Notes: generated by a model from the letters alone, not told the origin. A DNA stretch of 47,146 nt from Bacteroidota bacterium (GCA_004293265.1 RDXZ01000019.1:1-47146); one strand, 5' to 3'; positions 9,501 to 17,984 are shown, counted from the first letter of the stretch. Program-made: numbers and translations.

Positions 9501-11507
9501 TATATCAAAAATAGTCCATTAGGTTGGTCGCAAAGCCGTTTTCCACAATTTTCTAAAACACAATTACAAACCATCAAAAGAAATACACTCAACCAAACTT
9601 GGGAATTTGAACCTATTAATAAGCCTATTACAATTCGAACTTTTGGAGGAAGTAATAATACAAATGTAAATATCAATACATTTTTAGATTATTTTGGGCC
9701 TCAAATCACAGGCTCAAGCGTTTGTGGTATGGATAGAATTGTTTGTGTAGCTTTCAAACCCAATACAGGCAATCCTTATTTGGTTTCGAACACACCTGAC
9801 AAATGCGGGCAAGTACAACCTTATGCCAATTCTTATGACAACGCCGCTATTTTGAATGGAGCGTTGGCTAATTATGTGAGTTTGGTGGCTGATGGCGATT
9901 ATGTGTTATTTTTTACAAAAGGCAATATTAATTTTAGTAGTTGGGGCAACAATATATTCAATGCTTTTACACAAATTGGTGGAAATTCTAATATTTTTAC
10001 GACTTTACAAACAGGAAGTCCTTATATTATTTTGGGTAGAAAAGGGGCATCTATTGGCTCTGCTTCCGAAGTGATTGCTGGAAATCTATCGAATGCCAGC
10101 AATGAAATGATACAATTGAATACAAATCTTGATATTTCGAATGGCTCTGGGCAAGTTGCTTATTCTTTGATAGGACCTGCGGTCAATTGGAAAGAAATTG
10201 TGCATACAGTCAAAAAATCAGCCAATGATACTTATAAATTAGAAGTATATGGAGTCAGTAGTAGTTTAGTACCTACCGCAACTCCGATTATTCCTGATGT
10301 AAATATGGCTTCTGTCAATTTGAATGGCGTAATCAATCCTGTAACTTTTCCTTATTTATTATTAAAATTAAATTTGAACGATGCAGTCAATAAAACACCT
10401 GCACAACTCAAAAAATGGATGGTTTTGTATGATGGTTTGCCTGAAGGTATGATAGATGTGGCGGCAGTTGGAGCAGTGAATTATGTAATTCCGCCAAAAA
10501 TGGAAGGCGAAAATTTTACTTTACCTTTTGCTTTTAAAAACATTGGTGGATTTACGTTTGCAACGGATTCTTTACAAGTAACTTATACGTTAAAAAATTT
10601 ACAAAATTTATCACAAACAATTAGCACAATCAAAATAAAAGCACCTGCGTTGCGTGAAACGATACGTTTTTCTCGTTTTGTCAATACTTTAGGTTTGAAC
10701 GGAAGATATGAATTGAAAATATATGTCAATCCACAAATCACTCCTGAAGCTATTTATGAAAATAACGTTTTGAACGTCAATTTTGAAGTCAAAGGTGATA
10801 GAACTAATCCTTTGTTAGAAGTTGTTTTTGATGGAAAACGCATTATGGACGGCGAAATCGTATCTCCTAATCCATTGATTTCTGTAGGATTGAGGGACGA
10901 AAATAGATTTTTAATTCCAAATGACCCTAATTTATTAAGAATTTCTTTGAAAAGACCTTGCGCGAGTTGTGTGTTTGAGGACATTGTTTATACCAATCCA
11001 AATATCACTTGGGCAATTCAAAATGGCGTTTTAACGGTGAATATCAAAGAAGCAAATCTACCTAATGGCATTTATACACTCAAAGCACAAGGCACAGATG
11101 TTGTCGGAAATCGTACAGGCACAGAACCTTATACTATTAATTTTGAAGTTGTAAGAGAAAATACAATTACCAATGTTTTTCCTTATCCTAATCCTTTTTC
11201 GTCAGGGACAAAATTTGTCTTTACGCTCACAGGCGAACTTCCTGACGAAATGAAAATTCAAATTATGACCGTAACAGGAAGTGTTATTCGTGAAATCACG
11301 CAGGCTGAATTAGGTAATTTGAGGGTTGGGAACAATATTACTGAATATATTTGGGACGGAACTGATGAGTTTGGGCAAAAATTAGCCAATGGAGTTTATT
11401 TATATCGAGTAATTGCAAGAAAAGCAGGACAAAATATTGAAAATCGTGCTACTGCGGCGGATAGAGGTTTCAAAGACGGCATTGGTAAATTATACATTGC
11501 TCGATAA
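6528..11507 (+). CDS. Gingipain-family (C25) protein, PorU/PorU2-like type IX secretion sortase
   Basis: A 1659-residue secreted cysteine peptidase-like protein. PorU-type sortases cut the C-terminal signals from cargo delivered by the type IX secretion system and attach the cargo to the cell surface. Residues 1-22 are a signal peptide ending S-F-A-Q. The C25 catalytic region lies near 455-720, with His634 in FFGHSS and Cys668 in NGCQLG as the expected dyad, preceded by FLIGKG and PTGRL segments. Beta-rich, Ig-like modules fill the centre. The last 90 residues (YPNPFSSGTKF ... NGVYLYRV ... GKLYIAR) form a type A sorting domain. It is longer than classical PorU (about 1150-1300) and is not followed by porV, which fits the variant annotated PorU2. 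It could also be a C25 cargo protease. Confidence 0.85.
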   Translation: MRTKIIFIVLFILTFSLESFAQFGNEWINSNQSYYKIPTIQTGIHRLTQSDLNTAGISGIDPKKFQIFFRGKEQAIFIQGENDGSFDANDYIEFYGRRNDGTLDVNLYEDPSNLTNPYYNLYSDTTAVFLTWKLDNTFGKRIQVDNSVFSASNTAFHQAESVQFFAESYSLGQNYRVGTNEKIYLSSFDTGEGWLSNPINQGSNRTFTLPIQNVFSGAGGSLPTIEIGISGSTPTAYAVQLQIGNSTGTLRTLGTTSGFAYQEIVYQQSITLADISTTGNSVVRVIATTGNVRIAYIKIKYPQTLISDGTNNKNFEVLSNSNPSSDILINNVPANAQIFDITDIDNFIRLNGQILTGNMQLRLNGTDIGTKKMYLYNAQPIAPLSIKRIFFTQITPSLVDYLIITHPKLRQPFGGVPDVVQAYANYRSTTAGGNYKPLIMNIDVVYNQFGYGEKTPLAITKLLDYLYQNTNLKFMFLIGKGAALPDDYNDLNIRQNPAHYAIDLVPTAGAPASDNIFSHGIGNTGSKYQLVPTGRLSVTTPEQVFNYYNKIIEHEIPTDNRLWQKNFIHLSGGNNAVEQTLFRSYVDFLKTIAEGLYLGAVVNTTSKSTTNPVELVNVSELVNRGTGLMTFFGHSSLNITDVVIGKASDDAQNYRNKGKYPMIITNGCQLGSVFYGPTTLSEDWVLTKDRGSIGFLAHSYFGYSVPLYEFSARFYTISCQYLGIIGKPIGFILKENARLAPSNVIDRSISEQMILQGDPAASYINAGKPDYYTANNQVYLKPVDNAPITAVSESFNVKFIVSNLGRIEPNQRLQVRIKRTYPNGQVSTFFNNIGYDPVRYRDTLSFTLSREAGKDAFGLNRIEVTLDYQNQIDELRKDNNVGVIDFFFPKVGVLPIYPKEYSIVNAQPVSLTVMSSTLQNEGKSFVIELDTVNTYNSGAKQTMILEAGISATWDANLLTDNTTDSTVYYWRVNYVDDITNQSNLWGESSFVYIKNSPLGWSQSRFPQFSKTQLQTIKRNTLNQTWEFEPINKPITIRTFGGSNNTNVNINTFLDYFGPQITGSSVCGMDRIVCVAFKPNTGNPYLVSNTPDKCGQVQPYANSYDNAAILNGALANYVSLVADGDYVLFFTKGNINFSSWGNNIFNAFTQIGGNSNIFTTLQTGSPYIILGRKGASIGSASEVIAGNLSNASNEMIQLNTNLDISNGSGQVAYSLIGPAVNWKEIVHTVKKSANDTYKLEVYGVSSSLVPTATPIIPDVNMASVNLNGVINPVTFPYLLLKLNLNDAVNKTPAQLKKWMVLYDGLPEGMIDVAAVGAVNYVIPPKMEGENFTLPFAFKNIGGFTFATDSLQVTYTLKNLQNLSQTISTIKIKAPALRETIRFSRFVNTLGLNGRYELKIYVNPQITPEAIYENNVLNVNFEVKGDRTNPLLEVVFDGKRIMDGEIVSPNPLISVGLRDENRFLIPNDPNLLRISLKRPCASCVFEDIVYTNPNITWAIQNGVLTVNIKEANLPNGIYTLKAQGTDVVGNRTGTEPYTINFEVVRENTITNVFPYPNPFSSGTKFVFTLTGELPDEMKIQIMTVTGSVIREITQAELGNLRVGNNITEYIWDGTDEFGQKLANGVYLYRVIARKAGQNIENRATAADRGFKDGIGKLYIAR

Positions 11508-11641
11508 ATTTTTGATTGATTTCTAAAATTACTCATAGAATTTTAGAGATTTATCATTTAGTAAAAAAAATAAGATAAAATTGTAAATAAAAACAAAAAA
11601 ATTAGACAGATAAAATATCAAAAATAAAATTTTCAAAAATA

Positions 11642-13762
11642 ATGTATAATCCTTCAAAAAAAATCGTATTTTTGTGCTTAATCACTTTTTTCATCATGGG
11701 TAAAAAAAATTCAGACGCACAAAACATCATGCCACCAAAGGCTAAAAAAATTGAAAAATATTTGGAAAAACACGGACACAAACGTTTAGATGAATATTAT
11801 TGGCTCAACAAAAGAGAAGATAAAGAAGTTATCAGCTATCTCGAAGCCGAAAATACTTATACAAACGCTCAAATGAAATCTACCGAAACACTCCAAAATA
11901 CTTTGTATGAAGAAATGAAAGGTAGAATCAAAGAAACTGACCTTTCTGTCCCTGTTTTTGAAAATGGTTATTGGTATTATTCTCGATACGAAGAAAAAAA
12001 AGAATATCCAATTTATTGCCGAAAAAAAGGAAAATTAGACGCAAAAGAAGAAATTTATTTGAATGTAAACGAATTAGCAGAAGGAAAACCTTTTGCAAGT
12101 GTATCTCCTATTGAAGTCAGTGATGATAACAAAATATTAGCTTTTGCCGCTGATTATGTAGGTAGAAATGACTTTACTATTTATTTTAAAGAACTTTCAA
12201 CAGGCAAAGTTATGCCCGAAGAATTAAAAAATACTTGGGGAAATATGGCTTGGTGTGCGGATAACAAAACCGTTTATTATGTTACAAAAGACACACAAAC
12301 TTTGAGAGCAAACAAAGTATATAAACATATTTTGGGTACAGATGTTAAAACAGACGAAATGATTTTTGAAGAAAAAGACGAAACTTATAACGCAGGTGTA
12401 GGTCGTACCAAATCAAAAAAATATGTGATAATTAGTTCTTCGACTACTTTAGCCAATGAATATCAACTTTTGGAGGCAAATAAACCGAATGATAAATTTC
12501 AACTATTTGCCAAAAGAGAACGCGGACACGAATATTCTATCGATCATTTTGAAAACAAGTTTTATATTACTACCAATAGAAATGCTATCAATTTTAAATT
12601 GATGGAAACTTCAATCAATCAATTAGAAGAAAAAAATTGGAAAGAAGTTATCCCACACCGAAAAGATGTTTTTTTAGAAGGAGTTGAAATTTTTAAAGAA
12701 TATATGATTGTTTTTGAAAGACAAAAAGGCTTGGAAACAATGAAAGTTATTAATTTCAAAACAAAAGAAGAATATTATATTGATTTTGGTGAAAGTGTTT
12801 ATTCTGCGAATGGCGGTGGAAATCCTGAATTTAATACTACAAAATTTAGATTTACTTTTACATCTTTGATTACTCCAAATTCTACTTATGAATTTGATTT
12901 GAAAACAAAAGAAAAAAAATTATTAAAACAACAAGAAGTCGTAGGCGGATATAACCCCAATGATTATGTTCAAGAAAGACATTATGTAAAAGCAAGAGAT
13001 GGACAAATGGTGCCTGTTTCGTTAGTCTATAAAAAAGGACTTAAAAAAGACGGCAACAATCCAACTTTACAATATGCTTATGGTTCTTATGGCTCAAGTA
13101 CAGACGTTTATTTTAGCACAGGGAATTTGAGTTTATTAAATCGTGGCTTCGTGTACGCCATTGCACACATCAGAGGCGGGCAAGAAATGGGCAGAAATTG
13201 GTACGAAGATGGAAAGTTTTTCAACAAAAAAAATACTTTTTATGATTTTATTGATTGCTCTGAATATTTAATCAACGAAAAATTTACTTCAAAAGATAAA
13301 TTATTTGCTTTTGGTGGAAGTGCAGGTGGATTGTTGATGGGTGCCATTGCTAATTTAAGACCAGATTTATACAAAGGAATTATTGCTGCTGTGCCTTTTG
13401 TTGATGTTGTAACGACTATGTTAGACGATTCGATTCCTTTGACAACAGGCGAATATGACGAATGGGGTAATCCAAACGATATTAATTACTATATTTATAT
13501 GTTGTCTTATTCTCCTTATGACCAAGTAGAAAAAAAATCTTATCCTAATATTTTAGTAACCACAGGTTTGCACGATTCACAAGTACAATATTTTGAACCT
13601 GCGAAATGGGTGGCACGTTTGCGTGATAAAAAAACTGATAATAATTTATTGTTGCTCAAAACTGATATGGAAGCAGGGCATGGAGGAACGACAGGACGTT
13701 TCAAAAGATTGAAAGAAACTGCTTTTAATTTCGCATTTATGTTGAAATTATTAGAAAAATAA
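11642..13762 (+). CDS. Secreted S9 prolyl oligopeptidase family peptidase (oligopeptidase B-like)
   Basis: A 706-residue serine peptidase with an N-terminal beta-propeller (about 80-420) and a C-terminal alpha/beta-hydrolase domain. The triad is visible: Ser560 in GGSAGG, Asp645 in GLHDSQV and His680 in AGHGG. The Q-Y-A-Y-G-S-Y-G oxyanion strand, the RGG motif (AHIRGGQEMG) and the VQYFEPAKWVARLR segment are closest to oligopeptidase B (protease II), which cleaves short peptides after basic residues. A hydrophobic N-terminus (residues 8-20) followed by S-D-A-Q suggests export to the periplasm. It follows the PorU-like gene by 134 bp on the same strand; whether they are co-transcribed is unclear. 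Confidence 0.93.
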   Translation: MYNPSKKIVFLCLITFFIMGKKNSDAQNIMPPKAKKIEKYLEKHGHKRLDEYYWLNKREDKEVISYLEAENTYTNAQMKSTETLQNTLYEEMKGRIKETDLSVPVFENGYWYYSRYEEKKEYPIYCRKKGKLDAKEEIYLNVNELAEGKPFASVSPIEVSDDNKILAFAADYVGRNDFTIYFKELSTGKVMPEELKNTWGNMAWCADNKTVYYVTKDTQTLRANKVYKHILGTDVKTDEMIFEEKDETYNAGVGRTKSKKYVIISSSTTLANEYQLLEANKPNDKFQLFAKRERGHEYSIDHFENKFYITTNRNAINFKLMETSINQLEEKNWKEVIPHRKDVFLEGVEIFKEYMIVFERQKGLETMKVINFKTKEEYYIDFGESVYSANGGGNPEFNTTKFRFTFTSLITPNSTYEFDLKTKEKKLLKQQEVVGGYNPNDYVQERHYVKARDGQMVPVSLVYKKGLKKDGNNPTLQYAYGSYGSSTDVYFSTGNLSLLNRGFVYAIAHIRGGQEMGRNWYEDGKFFNKKNTFYDFIDCSEYLINEKFTSKDKLFAFGGSAGGLLMGAIANLRPDLYKGIIAAVPFVDVVTTMLDDSIPLTTGEYDEWGNPNDINYYIYMLSYSPYDQVEKKSYPNILVTTGLHDSQVQYFEPAKWVARLRDKKTDNNLLLLKTDMEAGHGGTTGRFKRLKETAFNFAFMLKLLEK

Positions 13763-13903
13763 AAAAATATCATGAAATTATTGAAAAAAAATCATATAAT
13801 TTCGTAAAAATTCGTTTAATTTGCATAATCAAATGAATTTAGTTTGTATTTTTCTTTGAAAATAAGAAAAAAATAGATTGGATTTTTCATGGTTATATGG
13901 TTT

Positions 13904-13940
13904 AAAAACCTTGTTGGACTCGATGCTGGCAAGGTTTTTT
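13904..13940 (+). terminator. Hairpin terminator downstream of the S9 peptidase
   Basis: Stem AAAAACCTTG / CAAGGTTTTT (13904-13913 and 13930-13939) with a 16-nt loop and a trailing T run. It sits about 140 bp after the stop codon. The surrounding gap 13763-14205 otherwise contains only the promoter of the next gene. Confidence 0.75.
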
Positions 13941-14125
13941 GTTTTTGTTTATATTTTTATCTTTTTGGATAGATAATTATGTTTGTGGTAACAATATAAT
14001 TTAAAACTTTTTCATAAAATAAAAATTGAAAAACATATAAATTATCTGAAAAAATATGTAAAAAGGTATAAAAATATACTTTAATAAAAAAAAACATACA
14101 AAAATAGATTAAATTTATTGTTTTT

Positions 14126-14157
14126 TTTGGTAAATTATAAAATGTGTACTAATTTTG
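14126..14157 (+). promoter_or_regulatory. Bacteroidota promoter for the PUR protein gene
   Basis: TTTG (14126-14129), 20-nt spacer, TAATTTTG (14150-14157). This is an exact fit to the TTTG-N-TAnnTTTG pattern and predicts a leader of about 40 nt. Confidence 0.75.
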
Positions 14158-14205
14158 AACGCAATTTAAAATTAAAATGTGGATTAAAGAACACAAAGTA
14201 AAAAA

Positions 14206-14526
14206 GTGGAAGAGAATAAAGAAAAAGTAGAAATTTACTCAAAAAGAGTAAAAGCAGGTAAACGTACCTACTTCTTTGATGTAAAATCAACGCGTGGTAA
14301 CGATTATTACTTAACTATTACTGAAAGCAAAAAACGTTTTCACGAAGACGGTTTTGGCTATGAAAAACATAAAATTTTCTTATATAAAGAAGATTTTGAA
14401 AAATTTGTAGATGCTTTAAAAGAAACTGTCGAACATGTCAAAACTGAATTGATGCCAGATGTTGATTTTACGCAATTTGACAGAGATAATTATGAAGTAG
14501 AAAATGATAATTTTAAATGGGACTAA
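14206..14526 (+). CDS. PUR-family DNA/RNA-binding protein (DUF3276)
   Basis: A 106-residue protein of the bacterial PUR-alpha-like family (DUF3276), conserved across Bacteroidota and binding single-stranded nucleic acid in studied relatives. The core K-V-E-I-Y-S-K-R-V-K-A-G-K-R-T-Y-F-F-D-V-K, RGNDYYLTITESK and HKIFLYKEDFEKF segments cover residues 6-75, followed by an acidic tail. The start is a GTG at 14206: the only nearby upstream ATG (14177) is out of frame, and family members begin with the same MEE..E/KVEIYSK pattern. It has its own promoter and terminator and so is a single-gene unit. Confidence 0.92.
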   Translation: MEENKEKVEIYSKRVKAGKRTYFFDVKSTRGNDYYLTITESKKRFHEDGFGYEKHKIFLYKEDFEKFVDALKETVEHVKTELMPDVDFTQFDRDNYEVENDNFKWD

Positions 14527-14605
14527 TTTTTGATGATAAAATTTAGTGCTTCTTAAAATAAATTTAACTAATAATTATTATTATTGAGTGATTCGATTAC
14601 AATTA

Positions 14606-14646
14606 AAAAAGTTACTTTGATTTTTTATAAATTAAAGTAACTTTTT
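14606..14646 (+). terminator. Hairpin terminator after the PUR protein gene
   Basis: Arms AAAAAGTTACTTT (14606-14618) and AAAGTAACTTTTT (14634-14646) pair perfectly around a 15-nt loop. Confidence 0.85.
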
Positions 14647-14702
14647 ACTTATTTAATTTATAAAAAAAATCTAAAAATTATATTTTTTTTCTTTTTATTT
14701 TT

Positions 14703-15461
14703 ATGAAAGACAATCTTCAAATTACACGCATTGCATTGGTAGGAATTATTTTATTTATTTTGGCGGCTATTTATTCTCTTTCTTATTATGACCCAAAGCC
14801 TGAAAAAAAAATAAACATAGAAGAAAAATTAGCCAGCAAAATTGTACCAAAAAAAATAGATTCTACCGAAATAATCGACACAAAACCACAACATATTTTA
14901 TTGATTGGTGAATCGATGGCACAAGGTTTAGAAATTTATTTAAAAAAATACGCACAAGAAAACGGGCATCAATTTACAAGCCTCGCTCAAAAAAGTGTTT
15001 CTATTGTGGCTTGGGCTGGAAAAGATAGCACAGGAAAATTAAAAAATGAAATCGAGAGAATCAAACCAACTTTTATTTTGATTTCTTTGGGTTCAAACGA
15101 TTTATTTACCCAAAAAGAATATTTACCTGAATACGATAAATATATCCAAAATATTATCAATCAAACAGGAAAAACAAATTTTGTTTGGATTTGTCCTCCT
15201 AATTGGAAAAAAGATTTTGGTTTGACTGATTTAATTTTGGAAAAAGTAGGAAAAAATCGTTTTTTTCCTTCACGTGATTTAGAAATTCCTCGCGCTGGCG
15301 ATGGCATACACCCGACTATGGAAGGTTATGAAATGTGGACTGATAAAATTGCAGAGTGGCTGATGACAAAAAGTAAATACAAAATTTTGATGGAGAAAAA
15401 TAACAATCAAAAAAAAGAAAATATTGACACTAATTCTATCCAAAAAAATAAAATAAATTGA
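14703..15461 (+). CDS. Membrane-anchored SGNH/GDSL-family hydrolase
   Basis: A 252-residue protein with one N-terminal membrane helix (about 10-27) and an SGNH hydrolase domain exposed to the periplasm. Block I is GES71MAQG (Ser71 nucleophile in place of GDS), block III is LGSNDLF, and block V is D200-G-I-H203-P-T, giving the Asp/His of the triad. Such proteins act as esterases or as O-acetyl transfer and removal enzymes on envelope polysaccharides; the DUF459-like layout is the nearest pattern, but the substrate is unknown. The C-terminal 25 residues are Lys/Asn-rich and probably disordered. The STAS gene follows 88 bp downstream, close enough for possible co-transcription. Confidence 0.85.
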   Translation: MKDNLQITRIALVGIILFILAAIYSLSYYDPKPEKKINIEEKLASKIVPKKIDSTEIIDTKPQHILLIGESMAQGLEIYLKKYAQENGHQFTSLAQKSVSIVAWAGKDSTGKLKNEIERIKPTFILISLGSNDLFTQKEYLPEYDKYIQNIINQTGKTNFVWICPPNWKKDFGLTDLILEKVGKNRFFPSRDLEIPRAGDGIHPTMEGYEMWTDKIAEWLMTKSKYKILMEKNNNQKKENIDTNSIQKNKIN

Positions 15462-15549
15462 ACTTTTTTACTTTCTAAAATATATTAAAAAAAAACAAAA
15501 AAAGTGTAACTTTTTTTTTAAATTTACGTAAAAACTAATAAGCAACCGT

Positions 15550-15885
15550 ATGCAAATTAAAGAATATACCGAAAAAAACATTCATACAATAGAAATTATA
15601 GGAGATTTAGATGCTTCTTCTGCCATTCAATTAGACAAAGCATTTGAAGACGCTTTGTTAAAAGGGCAAAAAAAAATCTTAATTGACTGCAAAAATCTAA
15701 TGTATATTGCCTCTGCTGGTCTGGGAGTTTTTGTTTCTCATATCGAAAGTTTTAAAGAGCAAAATATAAATTGTATTTTGTATAATATGAGTGATAAAGT
15801 CAAAAACATCTTTCAGATTTTAGGATTAGATAGTCTTTTGATGATTGTAAAAGATAGAGAAGCGGCGCTGCACTCAATACAATGA
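15550..15885 (+). CDS. STAS-domain anti-sigma factor antagonist (SpoIIAA/RsbV type)
   Basis: A 111-residue single STAS domain. In partner switching, the unphosphorylated antagonist binds the kinase/anti-sigma factor and frees its target. The family site (D-S-S-G-L-G in Bacillus SpoIIAA) reads I-A-S55-A-G-L-G here: the first serine, the phosphate acceptor, is kept, while the preceding Asp and second Ser are replaced by Ala. The helix before it (DLDASSAIQLDKAF) and the C-terminal NIFQILGLDSLL are typical. Its stop overlaps the next gene's start by 4 bp (ATGA), so the two are coupled. The window also encodes a SpoIIE phosphatase, which could reactivate this antagonist. Confidence 0.92.
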   Translation: MQIKEYTEKNIHTIEIIGDLDASSAIQLDKAFEDALLKGQKKILIDCKNLMYIASAGLGVFVSHIESFKEQNINCILYNMSDKVKNIFQILGLDSLLMIVKDREAALHSIQ

Positions 15886-16301
15886 TATATTATTATAAAA
15901 TTAATTGTTTGCCCAAAAATCTTAAATTGATTAGGGAATTTACGACATCTGCATTGAGAAATATGCCTCTTTCAGATATAGAAATCAACCAATTGGTATT
16001 GGCTGTAGATGAAATTTGTACTAACTTAATGGTACACGCCCATCACTATAACCCAGATGAATTTATTGAAGTAAGTATCTCTCAATTCCCCGAAGCAATA
16101 CAATTTGAAATTATAGACAGAAATATTACTGATTTTGATATATCGCAATATAAATTTTTAGGAATGACAAAAATTATACAAGAAAAAAGAAAAGGAGGTT
16201 TGGGGCTATTGTTAGTACATAAAATTATGGATAAAGTAGAACTCAAACAAGAAAATTCTCAAAATACTTGGCGGTTATTAAAAACACTCCCACAAAAATA
16301 A
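15882..16301 (+). CDS. Anti-sigma regulatory factor / serine kinase, HATPase_c_2 (RsbW/SpoIIAB type)
   Basis: A 139-residue GHKL-fold ATPase, the expected kinase partner of the STAS protein encoded directly upstream (4-bp ATGA overlap). The N-box is L-A-V-D-E-I-C-T-N-L-M-V-H-A (residues 40-54), the G1 region is IIDRN with the usual Asp, and the G2 region is KGGLGLLLVHKIMD. The G1 glycine pair is not obvious, as in many Bacteroidota members. The protein would phosphorylate the STAS serine and bind a target: a sigma factor, or in Bacteroidota often another output. No sigma factor gene lies nearby. A bidirectional terminator ends the pair. Confidence 0.92.
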   Translation: MIYYYKINCLPKNLKLIREFTTSALRNMPLSDIEINQLVLAVDEICTNLMVHAHHYNPDEFIEVSISQFPEAIQFEIIDRNITDFDISQYKFLGMTKIIQEKRKGGLGLLLVHKIMDKVELKQENSQNTWRLLKTLPQK

Positions 16302-16338
16302 AAAAAAGCATACTAAAAAAAAATAGTATGCTTTTTTT
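16301..16338. terminator. Bidirectional terminator between the HATPase gene and purA
   Basis: Arms 16301-16315 and 16324-16338 (AAAAAAAGCATACTA and its complement) pair perfectly over 15 bp with an 8-nt A loop. T runs on both strands serve the two convergent genes. Confidence 0.92.
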
Positions 16339-16345
16339 ATAAACA

Positions 16346-17611
16346 CTATCTCAAAATAGTTTCTTTTCTATCAGGACCAGTCGAAATCAAAGTGATAGGT
16401 ACACCCAATTCTTGCTCAATGAAACCCACATAGTCTAATAAATTTTGAGGTAATTCTGTTACTTTTGTCAAATTTGTTAAATCAGTTTTCCAGCCTTTCA
16501 TTATTTTATAAATAGGTTTTACAGGTTCACTAATCAAACAATATGGCAATCTATCAGTTATTTCTCCGTTTTGAAGTTCATAATGCGTACAAATAGGAAT
16601 TTCCTCAAAGTCATTCAAAACATCACACTTCATCATCAATAATTTTGTAACGCCATTCAACATAATGGCATATTTGAGAGCGGGCAAATCCAACCAACCA
16701 CAACGGCGTTTTCTACCTGTTGTTGCTCCAAATTCTTTTCCAATTTGTCTTATATTTTCTCCGATTTCGTTGTCTTGTTCGGTAGGAAAAGGACCACTTC
16801 CTACGCGTGTGCAATAGGCTTTAAAAATTCCTAAAGTTTCCTTGATATGTTGTGGAGCAACTCCCAAGCCTGTCAAAGCACCTGCTGTAATCGTATTTGA
16901 ACTCGTTACAAAAGGATAAGAGCCAAAATCAACATCTAAAAGTGTTCCTTGCGCTCCCTCCGCCAAAATACTTTTTCCTTCTTTTATCAAATCTGCCAAC
17001 AAATATTCTGTATTAGTGATATTGAGTTGTCGTAAAAAATCAATCGCCTCTTCAAATTCGGCTTGGTTGATTTCAAGTTTTTCTACGCCCAAATTTTTGA
17101 GTTCTTGTGTGTGTTTTTCGAGCAAATTTTTGTATTTTTGTTCAAATTCTGGTCTTAAAATATCACCTACACGCAAGCCCGAACGCCCTGTTTTGTCTTG
17201 ATAAGTAGGACCGATTCCTCTTTGAGTAGAGCCAATTTTTTTATCTCCTTTGTTTTGTTCTAAGGCGGTATCTAATAGTTTATGAGAAGGTAAAATAAGA
17301 TGTGCTTTGGAAGAAACAAATAAATTTTTTCTTAGGTTTACGCCTTGATTTTCTAAATTGATAATTTCTTTTTTGAGTACAATAGGGTCTAAAACCAATC
17401 CATTTCCAATGATATTGATTACATCTTCTCTAAAAATACCGGAAGGAATTTGATGTAATACAAATTTTTTATTATCAAATTCGAGTGTGTGTCCTGCGTT
17501 AGGTCCGCCTTGAAATCTTGCTACAACTTGGTATTGTGGGGCTAAAAAATCGACGATTTTTCCTTTCCCTTCATCTCCCCATTGTAGCCCTAAAAGTGTA
17601 TGAATAGCCAT
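16346..17611 (-). CDS. purA: Adenylosuccinate synthetase
   Basis: A 421-residue enzyme that joins IMP and aspartate using GTP, the first step from IMP to AMP. The N-terminal GLQWGDEGKGK (residues 8-18) holds the catalytic Asp13, and GGPNAGHT holds His41, both at the canonical positions. STQRGIGPTYQDKTGRSGLRVGD, LAEGAQGTLLD and the ATTGRKRRCGWLD loop are all intact, as is the C-terminal STGPDRKETI. Length matches the family. It is transcribed alone from a well-formed promoter and ends at a bidirectional hairpin. Confidence 0.98.
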   Translation of the reverse strand: MAIHTLLGLQWGDEGKGKIVDFLAPQYQVVARFQGGPNAGHTLEFDNKKFVLHQIPSGIFREDVINIIGNGLVLDPIVLKKEIINLENQGVNLRKNLFVSSKAHLILPSHKLLDTALEQNKGDKKIGSTQRGIGPTYQDKTGRSGLRVGDILRPEFEQKYKNLLEKHTQELKNLGVEKLEINQAEFEEAIDFLRQLNITNTEYLLADLIKEGKSILAEGAQGTLLDVDFGSYPFVTSSNTITAGALTGLGVAPQHIKETLGIFKAYCTRVGSGPFPTEQDNEIGENIRQIGKEFGATTGRKRRCGWLDLPALKYAIMLNGVTKLLMMKCDVLNDFEEIPICTHYELQNGEITDRLPYCLISEPVKPIYKIMKGWKTDLTNLTKVTELPQNLLDYVGFIEQELGVPITLISTGPDRKETILR

Positions 17612-17640
17612 TTTTATAAAAATTTTTCTTTCTTTTTCTG

Positions 17641-17670
17641 CAAAAATAGATAAAATTTTTAGATATACAA
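17641..17670 (-). promoter_or_regulatory. Bacteroidota promoter for purA
   Basis: On the minus strand: TTG (complement of 17668-17670), 19-nt spacer, TATTTTTG (complement of 17641-17648), about 30 nt before the purA start. Confidence 0.7.
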
Positions 17671-17800
17671 TGAAATATTGTAAACATCTAAAAAATAAAT
17701 TAAAATTGTTACGTATAACAAATTATTATTTTAATGTTTGAAAAATACTTTGAATATTATTTTGTGCCGTTGATTTACTCTACCCTACCAAAAAAAATAT

Positions 17801-17830
17801 TTTGAAAATAAAAATAAAGGACTAATTTTG
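17801..17830 (+). promoter_or_regulatory. Well-formed promoter inside the 726-bp purA-hldD gap
   Basis: TTTG (17801-17804), 18-nt spacer, TAATTTTG (17823-17830). No recognised gene follows for 500 bp, so it should drive the short ORF and RNA at 17840-18035. A 9-bp inverted repeat (TAAAGGACT at 17815-17823, AGTCCTTTA at 17852-17860) brackets the predicted start site and could be an operator or the end of a decayed insertion. Confidence 0.55.
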
Positions 17831-17864
17831 TGTCGACAAAAACATAAATAAAGTCCTTTAAATT

Positions 17865-17984
17865 ATGAATAAAAAATTCACTTGCAAAGTTAAAGAATTA
17901 TTTGAAATTTACAAAATTGTAAAAATAAATCTTGTCAATTTTTTATTTTTTCCGCCGTTGTCAATGCATCGAAAAGTGCATTAA
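17865..17984 (+). CDS. Possible 39-residue peptide or transposase-start relic
   Basis: An ORF beginning ATGAATAAAAAATTCACT encodes 39 residues (MNKKFTCKVKELFEIYKIVK, then NFLFFPPLSMHRKVH). It starts about 30 nt after the start site predicted from the promoter at 17801-17830. I do not recognise the product. The composition (basic start, hydrophobic middle, basic end) and the inverted repeat before it could mean the left end of a decayed insertion sequence. Its last codons overlap the hairpin at 17963-17982. It may be untranslated. Confidence 0.3.
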   Translation: MNKKFTCKVKELFEIYKIVKINLVNFLFFPPLSMHRKVH

